Shown: positions 32,497 to 45,824, counted from the first letter of the stretch. The stretch: 64,000 nt of DNA from Emmonsiellopsis sp. PD_33 (GCA_032988165.1 JANTQF010000074.1:1-64000); one strand, 5' to 3'. The notes: generated from the letters alone by a model not told the origin. Program-made: numbers and translations.

Positions 32497-35400
32497 TTAT
32501 AAAGCATCCTCTCTCCTACTTATATCTTCTTTCTCCTCACTGCTATTCTCCACTAGATCTACATTATCCAACACTGCTGGCATTTAATCATTATGAAGGT
32601 AAAATTTCTTTATCTAGTTACTTATAGTAGTGTTGCAGAATAGTGTGCCATTCAGCTCTTTAAGATAGTAAGTGCCTTTCTTATAGTTTGCCTTCCACAC
32701 ACAATATGAACCCAACTATTAGAAGTTAAGTTTAACAGAATAGGATATTTCTATTTTGATGTCATGCAGAAAAACAAGATCTCCCATCTGAACTGAATTA
32801 TGTACTAATTGCTTAGTTTCATCAAATAGATCCCAATTTTTCTCTTATGTACACTGTAGGTGAAAGGCTATCTCCTCTAGGTCCTCATCCTATCTCTCCA
32901 ACTATTAAATCTACATGTATATCAAGTCAGCATGAGAGCAAATAGTGTGCTATGGAAGTATTTACCACATTAGTACCTCAAGCTCAACAGAGAGGATAGC
33001 ATTATAGCTATATTACAGATAGAATGATATCTCACCTATTAACTATTAAATGAAGACATAATCTACCTACAGTGCTGAGTGGAAATAATTAACTCAATTT
33101 CTTCTATTCACAGTAAGCTTCACCAGTACATCTGAAATAAGGTAGTGGCTACATTCAACCATGCTATTTACTTTTGCATTGTATGATAAAATCATTATTT
33201 ACCTAATATAATACTTGACAGTGAGAATTCTAGTTTACTTCTAATTTTCTAGCCCATCATCACACACCATTTCCTAGAAATAATCATATTAGCATATAAT
33301 ATCTTCATAAATGAACTGGGTCATATATTCAGCTTTAGCATGAGTAAGGGGTCAGTCTTCAACCTAGCTAGTGAGATCATTTTAAGTAATAACCACACAT
33401 GATTTCCCCTGGTTCTTCAGAAACTTGACAATATTAATACACTACTTATCCTATAGATAGTTGTGGTGAGTTGAATACAGCAACTCTTCAAGATAGTTAC
33501 TTTCTCAGAACTGGCACTCACAGCATCTCTTACAATATGCCTTAACATCAGTGAATAGGCCTTCCCACTAATATTACTAAGAGATCTTATAATTAGTTGT
33601 CTTACAGCCTTTATAGTCTAACTCATCATACATTCAAGTAATAATTTCCTTCTGCTCATCCAGATCATCTACTACATGCCTCAGTAGAATCTCTTTGCTC
33701 AACCAGTAAAATAGATGTTGCCCATGCATAATATAGTTTAGTGCATACTTACACCATTTCAGGAAAACCTTGCAAGGAATATTATTAGGCTACTTCAAGA
33801 TCATAAGATATTTAACAATCAATTCACTGTAGTCAGAATAGGATGGTGAAAGAATGTAGGATTCTTTACTATTAGCATCATCAGAAACATTGAAGTTAGG
33901 AATAGTGGTAGAAGCCACACTAATGTAATTGAGCTCTACCTCAATGAATTTATTAATATTCTAATCCTCAGGTACTTTACCATTAGCAGGCAGTCATTAA
34001 GAAAGGCCATTAGCAGTGCTATGAATTTGCCCAGAAACATGATGAACATCAAAATTGAACATCTAAATCTAGATGAGTTAATTGATTACTAGAGCACCAG
34101 AAAGATCAGTAGCCATTTAGTTGAGCTGAGCAATCAAAATTTTCATATCAGTTTTGAGAATGAAGTAAACACTATACAGATAATATCAGTATTTCTTTAA
34201 CATTTTGAGGATAGCTTAGTATTCTCATTTTCCTGTATCATACTTCACCTCTACTGGGCTTCAAATCCCACTCTCATATTAGCAGAAATGAAGCTTTTTA
34301 TTCTCAACATCTTACTAGCTCAGCATTCCTCCCCAGTTATATTTGCTGGTATTAGTTGTAACCATGATATCTCCAGCACCTTTAGAATAATTAATGCAGT
34401 GTAGAGTAGGGGCAGTCATCAGTGCTGTCTTCAGAACTGATATGATGTTTGATTATTTAGATCCTCAGAGGAAAAAGGCATTTTTCTTAAACAGTGAATA
34501 GATTAGGTTGAAAATGAGAGTAAAGTTCAGAATCCAGATGCAATAATACACATAAACACTGATGAAGGCATGAGCTTTAGAGATCTCAGTTGATTCAGAC
34601 CATTCAATGATTTTAATAATTTTAGTGGTCTTAGGGCAGCACCTATTAGCATCAATAATGTATTCAATGAGAACCATGTCAGAGCAGCTGAACTCAGATT
34701 TTGCAACCTAAATGTATGTGTTTGAGAGCTCAATGCTAATCAGAGTCTAATCCAGGTTTTGAAGATGCTCTAAAACAAACTAGTAAATTTCTAGCATGAT
34801 CTCCTCATTATTGTATTGAGATCACAGACCTTTTATATCAATATCATCCATGAAATTATCTGCCTGATGGAGAATGTTTGAATAGAGAATGCAAGCTATG
34901 ACTCAGCAGAAGGTAATAATAGAATTCATGGCATCCTATAGTAATGTTATCTGGTAAAGAAGGCTGATCAGGGTTTGAAAGATAGTTATATTATAACTAT
35001 CCTCATGCAAAGTGATCTAGTTATATTCAGAAAAGAAATTCATCATGCTGGTGATAACTTGCCCAGTAAAATCTTCTATAAAAGTATTAGCACTGAAAGG
35101 GATATAGGCATCTCAAACTGTAATGACATTTATATCCATGCAGGTATTAATGATTTAGTATTTTCCAGACTCCTTCTTCTTGATGAGGAATTATTTATTT
35201 CAATATAGACTATGATAATATTTAAAGATACTAGAATTAACTTGCTTGTAAAGCATTTCTATGACTATTAGTAGCAATTTTTGAGGAATAAAAAACCCAG
35301 GGGCCTGCCATACTTTATACTCAACAGTATGAATTTTGATCAGTAGAGAGACTTCCTCAGCTAGTTTTCCATAATTACTAAAGCTCTATATTAATACTTT

Positions 35401-38400
35401 CTTCTACCTGAGCAAGATCTCAATCAGCAGCTTGCATTCTTGGGGTGTTAAAATTGATCCAATTTGAAGCTTTTCTATTCTATCAGGCATGAGGTGAGAG
35501 CCATGTGGGCAATCTGAGAAATGAGGTGTGATTAGGTGGTTATAAGGTAAAGGTAGATCCTTTGCAGATTTAATATTATCTTAATACTATTTTTAATGAA
35601 TTTCTCTTCATCAATCTATCCCATCAGGCATCCCTCCATCTATTATCAGTATATTGAGGGGCTGAATCTTATCCACCTTCCACTTGTACAGCATGGTGAC
35701 AATTGGGTGGCAAGATCAAGAAGAAGGCTCAGTAGAATCATAGAGAGAAAGATTATACAGTTATATGTCATGAACTTGATGAATTTCTGAGATAGAGCAC
35801 TGTAAGAAAGAAAATATAGCACACAAGAATAACTGAAAGTATTATTATAGAATAGTAGGAATGTGCAGTAGAGATTTCTAAGGTAATTAAATGATGATCT
35901 CTGATTGGCTGAAGGTATTTATCAGCTCTAGGCCAGGAAATCATAATTAGCTGGATTTCCTCTCATCACTCTCATATAGTAGAATTTCTACCCTATTATC
36001 TGCTACACTGATGCTACTAACTTTGACTTCATCTCTTTACTCATTACCATCATCATAAAGATCAGTTAGACTTAGTACCTCTAGTTTAAAGACTGATGCT
36101 TGCTATGAAGATCATCCAGCTATCTATCATCATAGTCTCTTAGAGAATAGCTGAGGAAAGAGACCTAATTAGTTTCATTATCTGAGTTGAAAATTGTGAT
36201 AGTAATACTACCTACATTATCTGTCTGTTGTACTAATCAAGTCACATTTTTATAGAGATAGCCTAGAATGCACTCATGGGAATCATACTCTAAAATGAAG
36301 AAGGTTTGAGGTATAGATATAGATTTAATATGAATCAGAATATTCTTATAGATTCTAATGATGTCACTATACTAACCATCAGTGCTAAGAATTAACTTAA
36401 GAGTGTCTTTCTGAATGATCAGGCTGAGACTCAAGGCAGTACTCTTCATCATGTAGTTGATCTCTATCCTGCTATTAAATATAGCTTTAATCTGACCCTT
36501 TCTGATGCTAATAGAAAATTTAATATGATTAATGAACATCAGATTCCACTGAGGATTATATTCTGAGACATGGTAGGAGAGCTGAATAAAGAAGACTCTA
36601 GTAGATTCTTTCTTAATCATATACTATTAAATTTTAGCTGGAAGATTCTGAAAGAATGTCTACTGCAGCTGAGCAGAGTAGGCTATAATATTCTTAAGCT
36701 AAATTCCAGTGATCTCTTGACACATGATTTTCTTAAAGACTGTCTGGGTTGCAGTGACACAATTCTCCTTGTCTCTTATTTTAGTAGATAGTTTTGACCC
36801 TTTAGGCTTTTTAGAATAGTAGAGAATGATTTTCTTCTGAATCTTAAATGCTTTAGTTATCTTAGCATCAGGCACAGCTTCATTAATCAGCTGAGTTGGC
36901 ATTTCTTCCTGAAGTTGACTATTAAGAAGGGTCTGTAATTCATTGAGATTAGGTGAAGGTAAGATGATGTCCTTAGCAAATGAAATTAATTTTTAGGAGC
37001 CATCTGAATAGTGACTGGCCCTTTAAGAATGAATAGAAGATAGGGCTTTCTCCTTTTTAATCTAACTAGAGAGTGTAGATTGATTCTTATCAGTAGCTGA
37101 CTCTTTACTCTTACTGTTCCCTACAGCAGCCTAAGTAATCATCATGCTAATAACCTTTTTTACTTTGCTGTCTGAGTTACCTTCTTCTGTACTGCTTTTA
37201 AATCTGACATTGCATATGCTAATAAAATTAACTGCAGGTAATAAGCTATTATCAGAGGAAATAAGGATGCTACCATCATTATGAAGTTTTGCTGCTAATG
37301 GAATAATAGGAGGCACAGATCTCTACTTAAAAGCATGCTTAATAATGATAATGTATGATTCATACTAATTTATATTAATCTTTAGGCTGCACTGCATCAC
37401 ATGTCTGTCAAAGTATTCACCCATTCTATTTTGATGGATCTTTTCCTGGTCAATTAGCTCATCAATTTGGAGACATTGAGGAAGTATGTAAGAGGAGTCA
37501 CCATAACCCCAATAGGCATGAGAAGGGTGATCATATTATGACATACTTTCAGATCAAAATTAATATGAACTGCTAGGGCTACACTGTGTCCTATAATAGG
37601 AAACATTCATAAGATCTCAAGCAGGATTGATAGATCCCTAGTGGGTGAGAATGTATGATATTACAACTAATTATTACATATTTTCCTGCTATTAAAAACC
37701 TGTAATGGCTAGTAACAACACATCCATCCAGTTAATGAGAGATTCAAGCAAGCTGTCATTCAAATTTCTTGAAGCTGAATCAGAAGAAGTAGATAGTACA
37801 GAGAGGGTCACTTAAGATCTTAGTACAGTTAGGGTAGATAGATTGAAGACAGGTTGAGTAGGAGGCAGCTGAGTAAGTAGCATTATATGAGAACCTAGAT
37901 TAAATGTGATCATCTGAATCATCTTTTCTTTAACTTTCTGAGATTCAGCTGCAGCTTCACAAACCTTTGAAATCTTTCACTCAGATGGGTTATTTTGGTC
38001 AAACCTAGTCTTATGAAAAGCCTTCTCATAAACTCCATCAGGTAGGTCTTATAAGAATAACTAGTAGGCAAGAGATTCCTAGATTTCATTTCAGCTAATC
38101 AGTGGCTCAGCAATGGCATAGAATTGATGGCAGAAAGTGAGAATGTCTCAGCTGAAAGATTATTTAAAACTAGACAGAGCATTCAGGTAGATTTAGTTGT
38201 ACATCTACTGATGAGTATCATTCTATTAGAACTCTGACATCAATCTGATCTTGACTTTTGTCCAGGTTTATAGGTCCTTCATCAGCCAATCCACATAGTC
38301 TTACAGTTTCATAGAGTAATAATTGTATAATATTGTTAAGACTTCATCCTCAGGAATATGGTGCAGCTTCAACACAGCATTAAACTAGTTGATGAACTAA

Positions 38401-39056
38401 GTGACATCCTTCTCATCAAAAGAGGGGGCTTTAAGGGATTTAGAAACCAGTATGAGCATGATAAGCTACTAATAAATCATTTTACTTTCAGGAGGCAAGG
38501 CACTACTAGGTATAGGCAGGCCTGATGAGGAATTAGTAGAGCCAGACATCTTCTCACTATTAATTTTAATTTTTAGTAGCAGAGCTGATGCTTTTTCTGA
38601 CTGAGTTCAACAATGTGCAATGAAGTCTGACTGAGTATGCTTAGAAGGCATATATTAATAGAGAAATGAATAGACAAGTAGCTCTCATTTGTAAATAAGA
38701 AATAGATCAATAATGGTAGTAATATCTATATCTTTTTGCAGGTAGAGATTTAGAGACTCAAGAAAGAGAAGGAACTGCAAGATCTGCTGCAGATTTTTCT
38801 TCTCATTAGAGTCTACATTTATTGAGGAATGGCTTGATGGATTCAATAGTTCAGTGAGTCTATTCTTTAAAGTTTTCTTCTAGTAGTGTTGTCATTGGTG
38901 CAGCTGCAAGGCTGCAGGCCTGCTCCAACTAAATGGGCCTATTACAAACTAAAATAAGAGAATTGTGTTGAGTAATATACTCAACAAAAGAAAAGAAAAA
39001 AGAGGAAAAGAACTTAGTATAATTATCTATATCAACACTGCCATCTATTCATTCAT
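32497..39056 (-). pseudogene. gag-pol of gypsy copy A
   Basis: Sense ATG at 39056, stop at 32499-32497; 6,560 bp, the same as copy B. Gag and protease lie in one frame down to about 36045 and RT onward in another, beginning at 35799. The splice acceptor (TTTCTTTCTTACAG at 35800) survives, but the donor GT is now AT at 36044. The zinc knuckle reads YWGYGDSSY, with Cys and His changed to Tyr. The RT-RNase H region includes VYYCIWILNFTLIFN at about 34540. Heavily interrupted by stops. Confidence 0.8.
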
Positions 39057-39081
39057 TCATGTTTCTAATTGTGCACACTAA

Positions 39082-39400
39082 TAAAGTGGGGATAGGATGT
39101 GTGCATCAGGCAGCACTGAACAGGGCAGCAGCAAACACAAGAAAAGAATTAATATCAATATTGAGGTAGAGGAATGTATTGGCAATTTATAGTACAAAAT
39201 AACATAGTAATAGAATGATAAGATAACACTTAAAAGAAACAAAAGATCTATCTCAAAGAAGCATATACATGCATGAGAAATCCATGAATGAATAGATGAT
39301 GTCTCATAATGAAAGAAAAATATCTATCTTCATAGTTATGCTCAGCAGTGAAAAGCCTCAGTGAAAAATTGATCTGACCTGATGGTGGATCCCCACCACA
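39082..39400 (-). repeat. 5' LTR of gypsy copy A
   Basis: 319 bp. The sense strand begins TGTGGTGGGGATCC and ends CCCCACTTTA, where the terminal CA has become TA. Followed on the sense strand by TTAGTGTGCACAATTAGAAA, the primer-binding region. Confidence 0.9.
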
Positions 39401-39404
39401 ATAG

Positions 39405-42138
39405 GAGAGTCTATTAGTGAACCTTACTCACAAGATGTATTAGATAGGCTATCATACTGAGTAGATGTTAGTGTGGGAGTCTTCTACTTCTAAGTATATT
39501 ATTTTTCCATCTTGCAGTGTCATTTTTGAAAGAAGAGAATGATTATGCACAGGGTAATAGATTGACTCATTGATTACTGTCAAAGAGGATTTCAGGATTT
39601 AGGAGTAGCTAAAAAAATGACATGTCCCATGTACAATGTAAAAGTTTGATGCCTTTAGAGCTATATCATAATCTACCCTTAAACTTATGTTAGATCAGTA
39701 TAACATAGAGACTTGGTTTCCATACAGTAGAAAGGCTGATTATTATGTAATCTCCAGAATCATCACTTAGAATTAGTAGGCCTAATAACTCATCAGACCT
39801 AGTTGAACTCACCAATGTGACTACAAAAAAGACTCAATCACTATATCCATATAAGTTATGAATAAAAATAGCTTGAATCTGATTAATTTTTGAATTTCTA
39901 TACTTAATAACATCCTCTTGTATGAGTATTATCCAACAGGTTTCATTACTGTATAATAAATAAGTATATAATCAACAGCATCCTAATGAGAATGAGAGAT
40001 GATACTTAGGTATAAAAGTAATTTTTCAGTAAAATCAGAGTGGCCTTGGCTCTGGTTCCAGGATGAATGGTTTATTCCAGTTAAGACTATATATCTATCT
40101 TAGTTTTTGAAGGAATAAGTGGACATTCAGAAGGTTTGATATTCAATTTGTTGGAATTCCCAGTATATCCATGTCATTCTTTAGTAATAGTAAAGATATA
40201 AGGTTTACCTACAGGAATTTTCAGGTATGATCTGAAAGATTCTCCAGCACATATAATTCATTAGTTGAAAGAATATTATTAGATTCACAGTCATCAACCC
40301 AAATCAGATTGATCAGAAGGGCAGAATAATGTTCATAGATTTTCCTTAACCTCTCTCTAAGTTCTGGCTGAGAGTCATTAAATGCACCATGAAAAGCAAG
40401 CTGAACTGTCCAATGAAAACTCTTCTATTAAAGTAATATCTTTTTAATGTCATGATGATTTGTATGGCAGATTAGTTGTTTATAATCTCTATATTTATTC
40501 TCCCCCATCAACATGTTGTTGTTGTTGGTAGTTCCATATTTCCTGATTTCATTAATATAGTGTAGTCTGATATATATATTCAGTTGGTTTTTCATTTCAA
40601 TGAAGGATGCACCTTTTTTCATAGAGAGAGCTAAGTTTTACTTCAGACCTTCTACTATAATAAAGGTAAAATATCCATCTAGCCTGGTTGATACTAACAC
40701 CTAACTTGGTGCTAGGAATACTTGTCAGCTCTGACTTATTAACTCTACATGAGAAGGAGCCTGAGCTCATTGTACTGTATTTACTGCTACATCTAGAAAG
40801 AACTATAGGTATTAACAAGTAATGATAATGATTTGTTAGATTTCTTTTAGATTATAGACAGCTGGGTTATATAATAGTAAGATTGAATTACTTCTTATAA
40901 TTACTGTAAATATGTTAATAGTCAAGTTCACTACTGGGATGTCAAGTTTTAAGAATGCCAGTGAGAGTGCCCTATAGATTTAATCTTTAAGCTATGAACA
41001 TTTAAGGTCACATCATAATATAAGTGGTATCAGAATAGATGCTCAAGCATGCTCTTACAGTTAGTACTTCTCTAGATGGATAAGAGGTAACTGTAAGTAT
41101 ACTCATCCTTAGAAAAAAGAAAAAATCTATAATATTCAGAGGTACTCAGTCTTTTTAACTAAAGTTAATGCTGATTCTACCAGCACAGAATGAGCTATTT
41201 TTGAAATCTCTAAATACTTACTGTGTGTAGGATTGAATGGGAAGAATATAACTAGATTTAAACTTAAGTATATCTTAAATAGATAAGAGTTATTATCTGC
41301 CAATCTACTTCTCTATTATAACTTCTTTCTCTTTGTTAGGTTCAGAGCACTCTCTGCCTGGCATTAGACCTATTGAGTGTCATGGTGATAGCACCTATTT
41401 TGAATGATATCAAATGATAAATCTGATCTCTTTTAGTCCTCAATCAAACAGCTCTAATATGAGTACTCTGCATTTAGGTCTTTGATACTGGCATTCCCAT
41501 TCTGCTGTGACATGTCACCAATAAATAATAAGCAGGAAGAAACAATCTGAATGGTGTCACTATTAATATTAACTAGAATGCTCTCACTATCTAACTGTAG
41601 GAATCCAGAGGATAAAACTCCAATAGTATCTGAAAAGTTTATATCATGTAGACTGAATGTTACTATAAATAGGTTATTATACTTCTTGCATTCAGCTGCA
41701 CTCAGAGCTGAGATTCAGTACACACCCATTAAACTTTAATACATGTTCTAATAGAGGCTAAATCTATCAATAAAAAGCTGATAAGAAAGGGACAATACTT
41801 TCTATCCTCCAGTAAAGATATTCTTCAAGAACTTCCTTCTATGAATCACAATCTTTAGCTCTCTGCATATTAGTGTTAATCTACAGTATGGCTGAGTAGT
41901 GGTCAAAGCCAAATAGAGAACCCTTCAAAGGAAAAAACTAGAAGTAGAATTCTCAGTCAGGAAGGTGTTGTTAATTCCATTAAAAATATAATTAATAAAG
42001 ATGTAGGCTCTGAATAGAATAGAGCTTGCTAGAATAATATTTAATATGTTACTTTCAATCAAAATTACCTCACATTAATGGAAGAGTAGATGAGGACTCT
42101 GAAAATTAGATTCTTCTGCATTCAGAGTTGAGTATCAC
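39405..42138. other. Degraded AT-rich sequence between gypsy copies A and B
   Basis: CpG-free and full of stops in all frames. It is the older sequence into which copies A and B inserted. I recognise no domain with confidence. The minus strand between about 40400 and 40820 has the most continuous coding look, with short open runs, but no family match. Probably a retroelement relic. Confidence 0.45.
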
Positions 42139-42142
42139 ATGG

Positions 42143-42461
42143 TGAAGCAGGGATGAAGTGTGCACATTAGGTGGCACTGAACAGGGCAGCAGCAAACACA
42201 AGAAAAGAATTGATATTGATGTTGAAGTAGAGGAATGTATTGGCAATCTATAGTACAAAACAACACAGTAATAGAATGATAAGGTAACACACAAAAGAAA
42301 CAAAAGATCTATCTCTAAGGAGCATACACATGCATGAGAAATATACAAATGAACAGATGATGTCTCACAATGAAAGAAAAATATCTATCTTCATGGCTGT
42401 GCTTAGCAGTGAAAAGCCTTGGTGAAAAATTGATCCAACCTGATGGCAGATCCCCACCACA
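42143..42461 (-). repeat. 3' LTR of gypsy copy B
   Basis: 319 bp. Sense strand begins TGTGGTGGGGATCTGCC and ends CTGCTTCA. Confidence 0.92.
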
Positions 42462-42478
42462 TATCTCCCCTCCTCCTG
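42462..42478 (-). other. Polypurine tract of gypsy copy B
   Basis: Sense strand AGGAGGAGGGGAGATA immediately 5' of the 3' LTR. Confidence 0.8.
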
Positions 42479-42508
42479 ATTTGCTGACCTGGTGAATAAA
42501 AGAATGGC

Positions 42509-43015
42509 TCAGTTTTGTGGTGAGGGCAGCAGATCTGAATATGTTGTCCCAAAATTGATCTGACTATGTAATCTCAAAGTCAGCTGATGAGTGGCCATAT
42601 GCTGTGTGTTAAATTGTCTGTTTGTAAGAAAGCAGCTGCATTGAGGCAGAGAGGCAGCCCAGAGATGGATGGGCAAGTTGGCAATGAAGGAAGAGCATGC
42701 TCTATGTAGGCAGAGCAGCCTGTGATAGATGATAAATGAAGATTGAGGTGAGTAGCATGAATGATGAAGATGAAGTGATATAAGGAAATAGAGAGTGAAG
42801 AGAAAGAAAATATGACAGGTAAAATCAGTAGCAGAAGGTGCAGGGCAAGATATATACAGATGAGTGAGCATAGGAAGGAAAGCAGACACAGTAAGAAAAA
42901 TAAACATAGAGTAGTAGCAGACTATGCATAGAAAACAAAAGAAACTAAGGAAGACATGGAGGAAACACAGCACAGAGGAAGCAAACTGAGTAATGTGGCA
43001 AGGAAAAACAAACAT
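42509..43015 (-). other. Hydrophobic small ORF in the gypsy 3' region
   Basis: A 168-codon open frame rich in Phe, Leu, Cys and Tyr, between the third ORF and the 3' LTR. The same frame (FIFLTxxxFLxxLTHLYIS then HIFFLFTLYF-like) can be read in copy C at 60009-60281 and, in pieces, in copy A near 28970-29150. The sense strand here is pyrimidine-rich, so the hydrophobicity may come from composition alone. No signal or env motif is assigned. Confidence 0.3.
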
Positions 43016-43118
43016 GTGCTAGTAGTAGCAAGAGCAGCAACTACAGCAGAATAGCAGACTCTGATTGGCTGAAACATTTCCTGGCCCTGAGGCAGGAAAT
43101 CATGATTGACTGGATTGA

Positions 43119-45824
43119 CTAGCTAGTGTCTATTTTCTTATAATTATGAACTGAGATTCTGATGGCATCTCCTTCTGCAGCTATATGGTCACTGATGATA
43201 GAATTAAGAGGAATGTTATTGTAGTGATAGTAAAAGAAACTCTGCTGACTGAATAGCTGTTTTTCAGCATCCATCACAGTTGTGAAGGCATGAACTGCAG
43301 CCCCTACAGCTCTCTTATGCCAGGCCAGAATATAATCCTTAACTAGCTGATTGAGCATCAGGCCAAAAAGAATCTACTGCTCTCTCTGGACTAAAGAATC
43401 ATCTCATTGCTGATATTCAATTAAAGCTTCAGAAAGTGCACTAAGATCTGTCATAGCTATAGTAGTAGGAAAGCAATAAGGAATGCTGCTGTACAGAACA
43501 GGCAGGCTGGAGAGTATTACAGATCTATAAATGAGGTCTCAATTTGCCTGTAAAAGCTGCTCCTACATGTTACTCTCTGAAACTTCTAAAGACTTACTAT
43601 CTTCCTAGATCCTGATGAACTACAGAAGCATTGTTCTTCACTTAATCATAGCTGAGCCTGTGCTCCCATGGGGAATGTGTGGCATGGTGATTCATATATC
43701 TCCCTATTTGTAAGAAATGGTCTTCCAGCTAGTCTTGAAATCCTACAAATCTTAATTGATGAGCATCTATGAGGAGACATCCTGAATGATTTCACCATCT
43801 GAAAACCCCCTTCCATGAAGTTGGTGATTCCACTCAGAGACATAGTGATGCATGCCAGGGACCACAGTTGTGCAGTTTGCATGATCCTTATTTGTTATGC
43901 TGATAGACCCTTGGATCATGTTTGTACTATGATTCTTCTCAGTGAGGCACTGAATGTTGATATTAATATGCTGGAAAAATGTGCTATCCCTCTTTCTAAT
44001 GAACTTGGTGTAATAAGGGTAGAAGATGAGTCTTATCTGATGATCTAGATGAAGAGTGACATACCAGGCATAGTAAACTGAGTCCTGGCAAATTATCTGC
44101 TGAATGATTTCATGAAGCATTATGTGGAGTCACCTCAGTGACTTCTGATCCTTTCACTAATAAAATAAGTACATGTTCCATTCATATGCTACCATCTTTC
44201 TGAGTGTGTTGTATGCAGTGAGCACATTTCCCACAGCCATCTCTATTCAGAGCTAGAAGAAAATTAGAAGAGATAAAGAGCTATCTGCATCCTAACTACC
44301 TAGCATGCAGTTCACATTTATGTTTTCCAACTCAAGGTTCTTCAATATGTTTGCCCAGTCTGATGAAATGATGGAAGGGAGGGTGACATATTTCATGTGA
44401 TATATCTAAAGAAGATCCTTGGGATGAGCAGGGTAGTGATCTTTGCAGAAATAATGAAAAGTACTGTCAGCAGTGTAGATCTGGCCAAGATTTCTGCAGC
44501 TATTAATAACAGTGCTGAGCCTGGATGACAAGGCTGCTTGATCCAAATTCTGAGTTAGCAGACCAATTTTTCCTCTAAGATTAATAGCATGATAGTAGTA
44601 TAAAGAAAAAGGGGATACTAGTTTTATGAGCTAATTTAAAAGTTTGACAAGCTGACTATCATTCAGCTCCTTCACATCACTGAGCTAGGCTTTCAGGGCA
44701 GGTTTGACATTTTGATGGCATGTACATTTATAATGATTAGTCTCCTGATGATTTTCAACAGCTTCAGTAATATCTGGATCCTCCTTGTCAGCACCTTGAT
44801 TTTCAAGTTCTGCCATTTCTTCTGGTGACATGCTGGCAAAATGGGAGAGGCTGACATTGAATAGTGAGGTGGCTATCAATGAAATTGATTGGTTAGAGAC
44901 ATATTATGGGTGAGGAGCAAGTAAATTAGGGCCAGGGTTTTGAGAAGCACCAGGCAAGAAAGTAGAAGGGAATATGGGAACTGATCCAGAATGGTGATGA
45001 TTATCCTGAGGAGGGTGAGGAGAAGGTAGAGGTATTTAGCCAGTCATATGGGAATTGCATGATGAAGCTGGAGGAGGCTGAGACTGAAGATTTTAAGAGG
45101 GTAAAGATAAGGAAATTAGTGGGCAAGGGTCAATAGGTACAGAGAGAAATGATGAGGCATCAGCTGCAAGAATTCCCCCAAGGCTAATATGAAGCCTAGT
45201 AATATAAATAGCTTTCATGTTCAATGCAGGGCCAACAAAATCTGACTTGAAGACTATATTAAGGTCAGAGAGCATCAGCTCCTTGTTCAGCTTTTTGCCT
45301 CTCCCAGGATTTTGATACAGCTGAATCCACATTGCCTGGTTGATTCTCCTCACTGCAGATGGATAATCATAATTTCTTGTAAGGGTTACTGCATATTAGT
45401 ACCATTTATCCTTCTTCAGTATTAGCCAGAATTTATTAGTAACAGCCTTCCCCCAGTGCTCCACACAAGTTTTATACCCTTCTAAAGTGTGATTTCAACA
45501 AACCCTGACTGTCTCCACCATGTGATGAATCTCCATTGTCTGGTAGTAGAAGTCAGCCTCAGACATAACTGCATGTCAGGCCCTATCCTCCTTCATCCAT
45601 TTAAAATATACAGCTATCTCATCCTCCCTATCTTCATGCTTGCTCATAATCAGGTTGGTGATCTCACACTGGACTTGATAGTGCAGAGCTGAGTACCTGT
45701 CAAGTGTATTGATATACTTCTGAATCTCCCTGGTGGTTGCAAACTTATACCTCCCATGTTCAATCAAGGTGAGGGAATTGGTAGGCTTTGGGGTCAAGGC
45801 AGGCAGATTTTGGTGATTTGACAT
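43119..45824 (-). pseudogene. Third ORF of gypsy copy B, 2-oxoglutarate/Fe(II) dioxygenase-like
   Basis: 2,706 bp (901 residues if stops are ignored) from ATG 45824 (MSNHQNLPALTPKPTN) to TAG 43119. One frame throughout, same strand as gag-pol, starting 450 bp after the pol stop. The N-terminal part is helical and charged (EIQKYINTLDRYSALHY; HEDREDEIAVYFKWMKEDRA), followed by a Pro/Ser-rich linker and a Cys/His patch NHYKCTCHQ. The C-terminal third resembles a double-stranded beta-helix oxygenase: FFQHININI (H619-x-N621, probably HxD before RIP), the TVVPGMHHY segment, GDI.ITMPHIPHGS (H716/H719), then a probable Arg-Arg pair (TGA-AGA) before TMLL. The roughly 98-residue spacing fits the HxD...H...R pattern of 2OG-Fe(II) enzymes. 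The family is unproven; it is clearly not an integrase or RT. It carries many RIP-type stops. Confidence 0.65.

Larger units (their letters stand above)
27948..39400 (-). mobile_element. Ty3/gypsy retrotransposon copy A, complete but RIP-degraded
   Basis: 11,453 bp between 319-bp LTRs, with a 4-bp target duplication ATAG (27944-27947 and 39401-39404). The sense strand is minus: 5' LTR at right, then primer-binding region, gag-pol, third ORF, a roughly 1.07-kb 3' region, polypurine tract and 3' LTR at left. It is the most heavily mutated of the three copies. The interval from third-ORF start to 5' LTR has the same length in copies A and B (7,036 bp), so decay is by substitution. Confidence 0.92.

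Noticed and set aside
43119..45824. Third gypsy ORF as an envelope protein
   Set aside because: No signal peptide, no clear membrane anchor and no furin-like site. The C-terminal motifs fit an oxygenase fold better.
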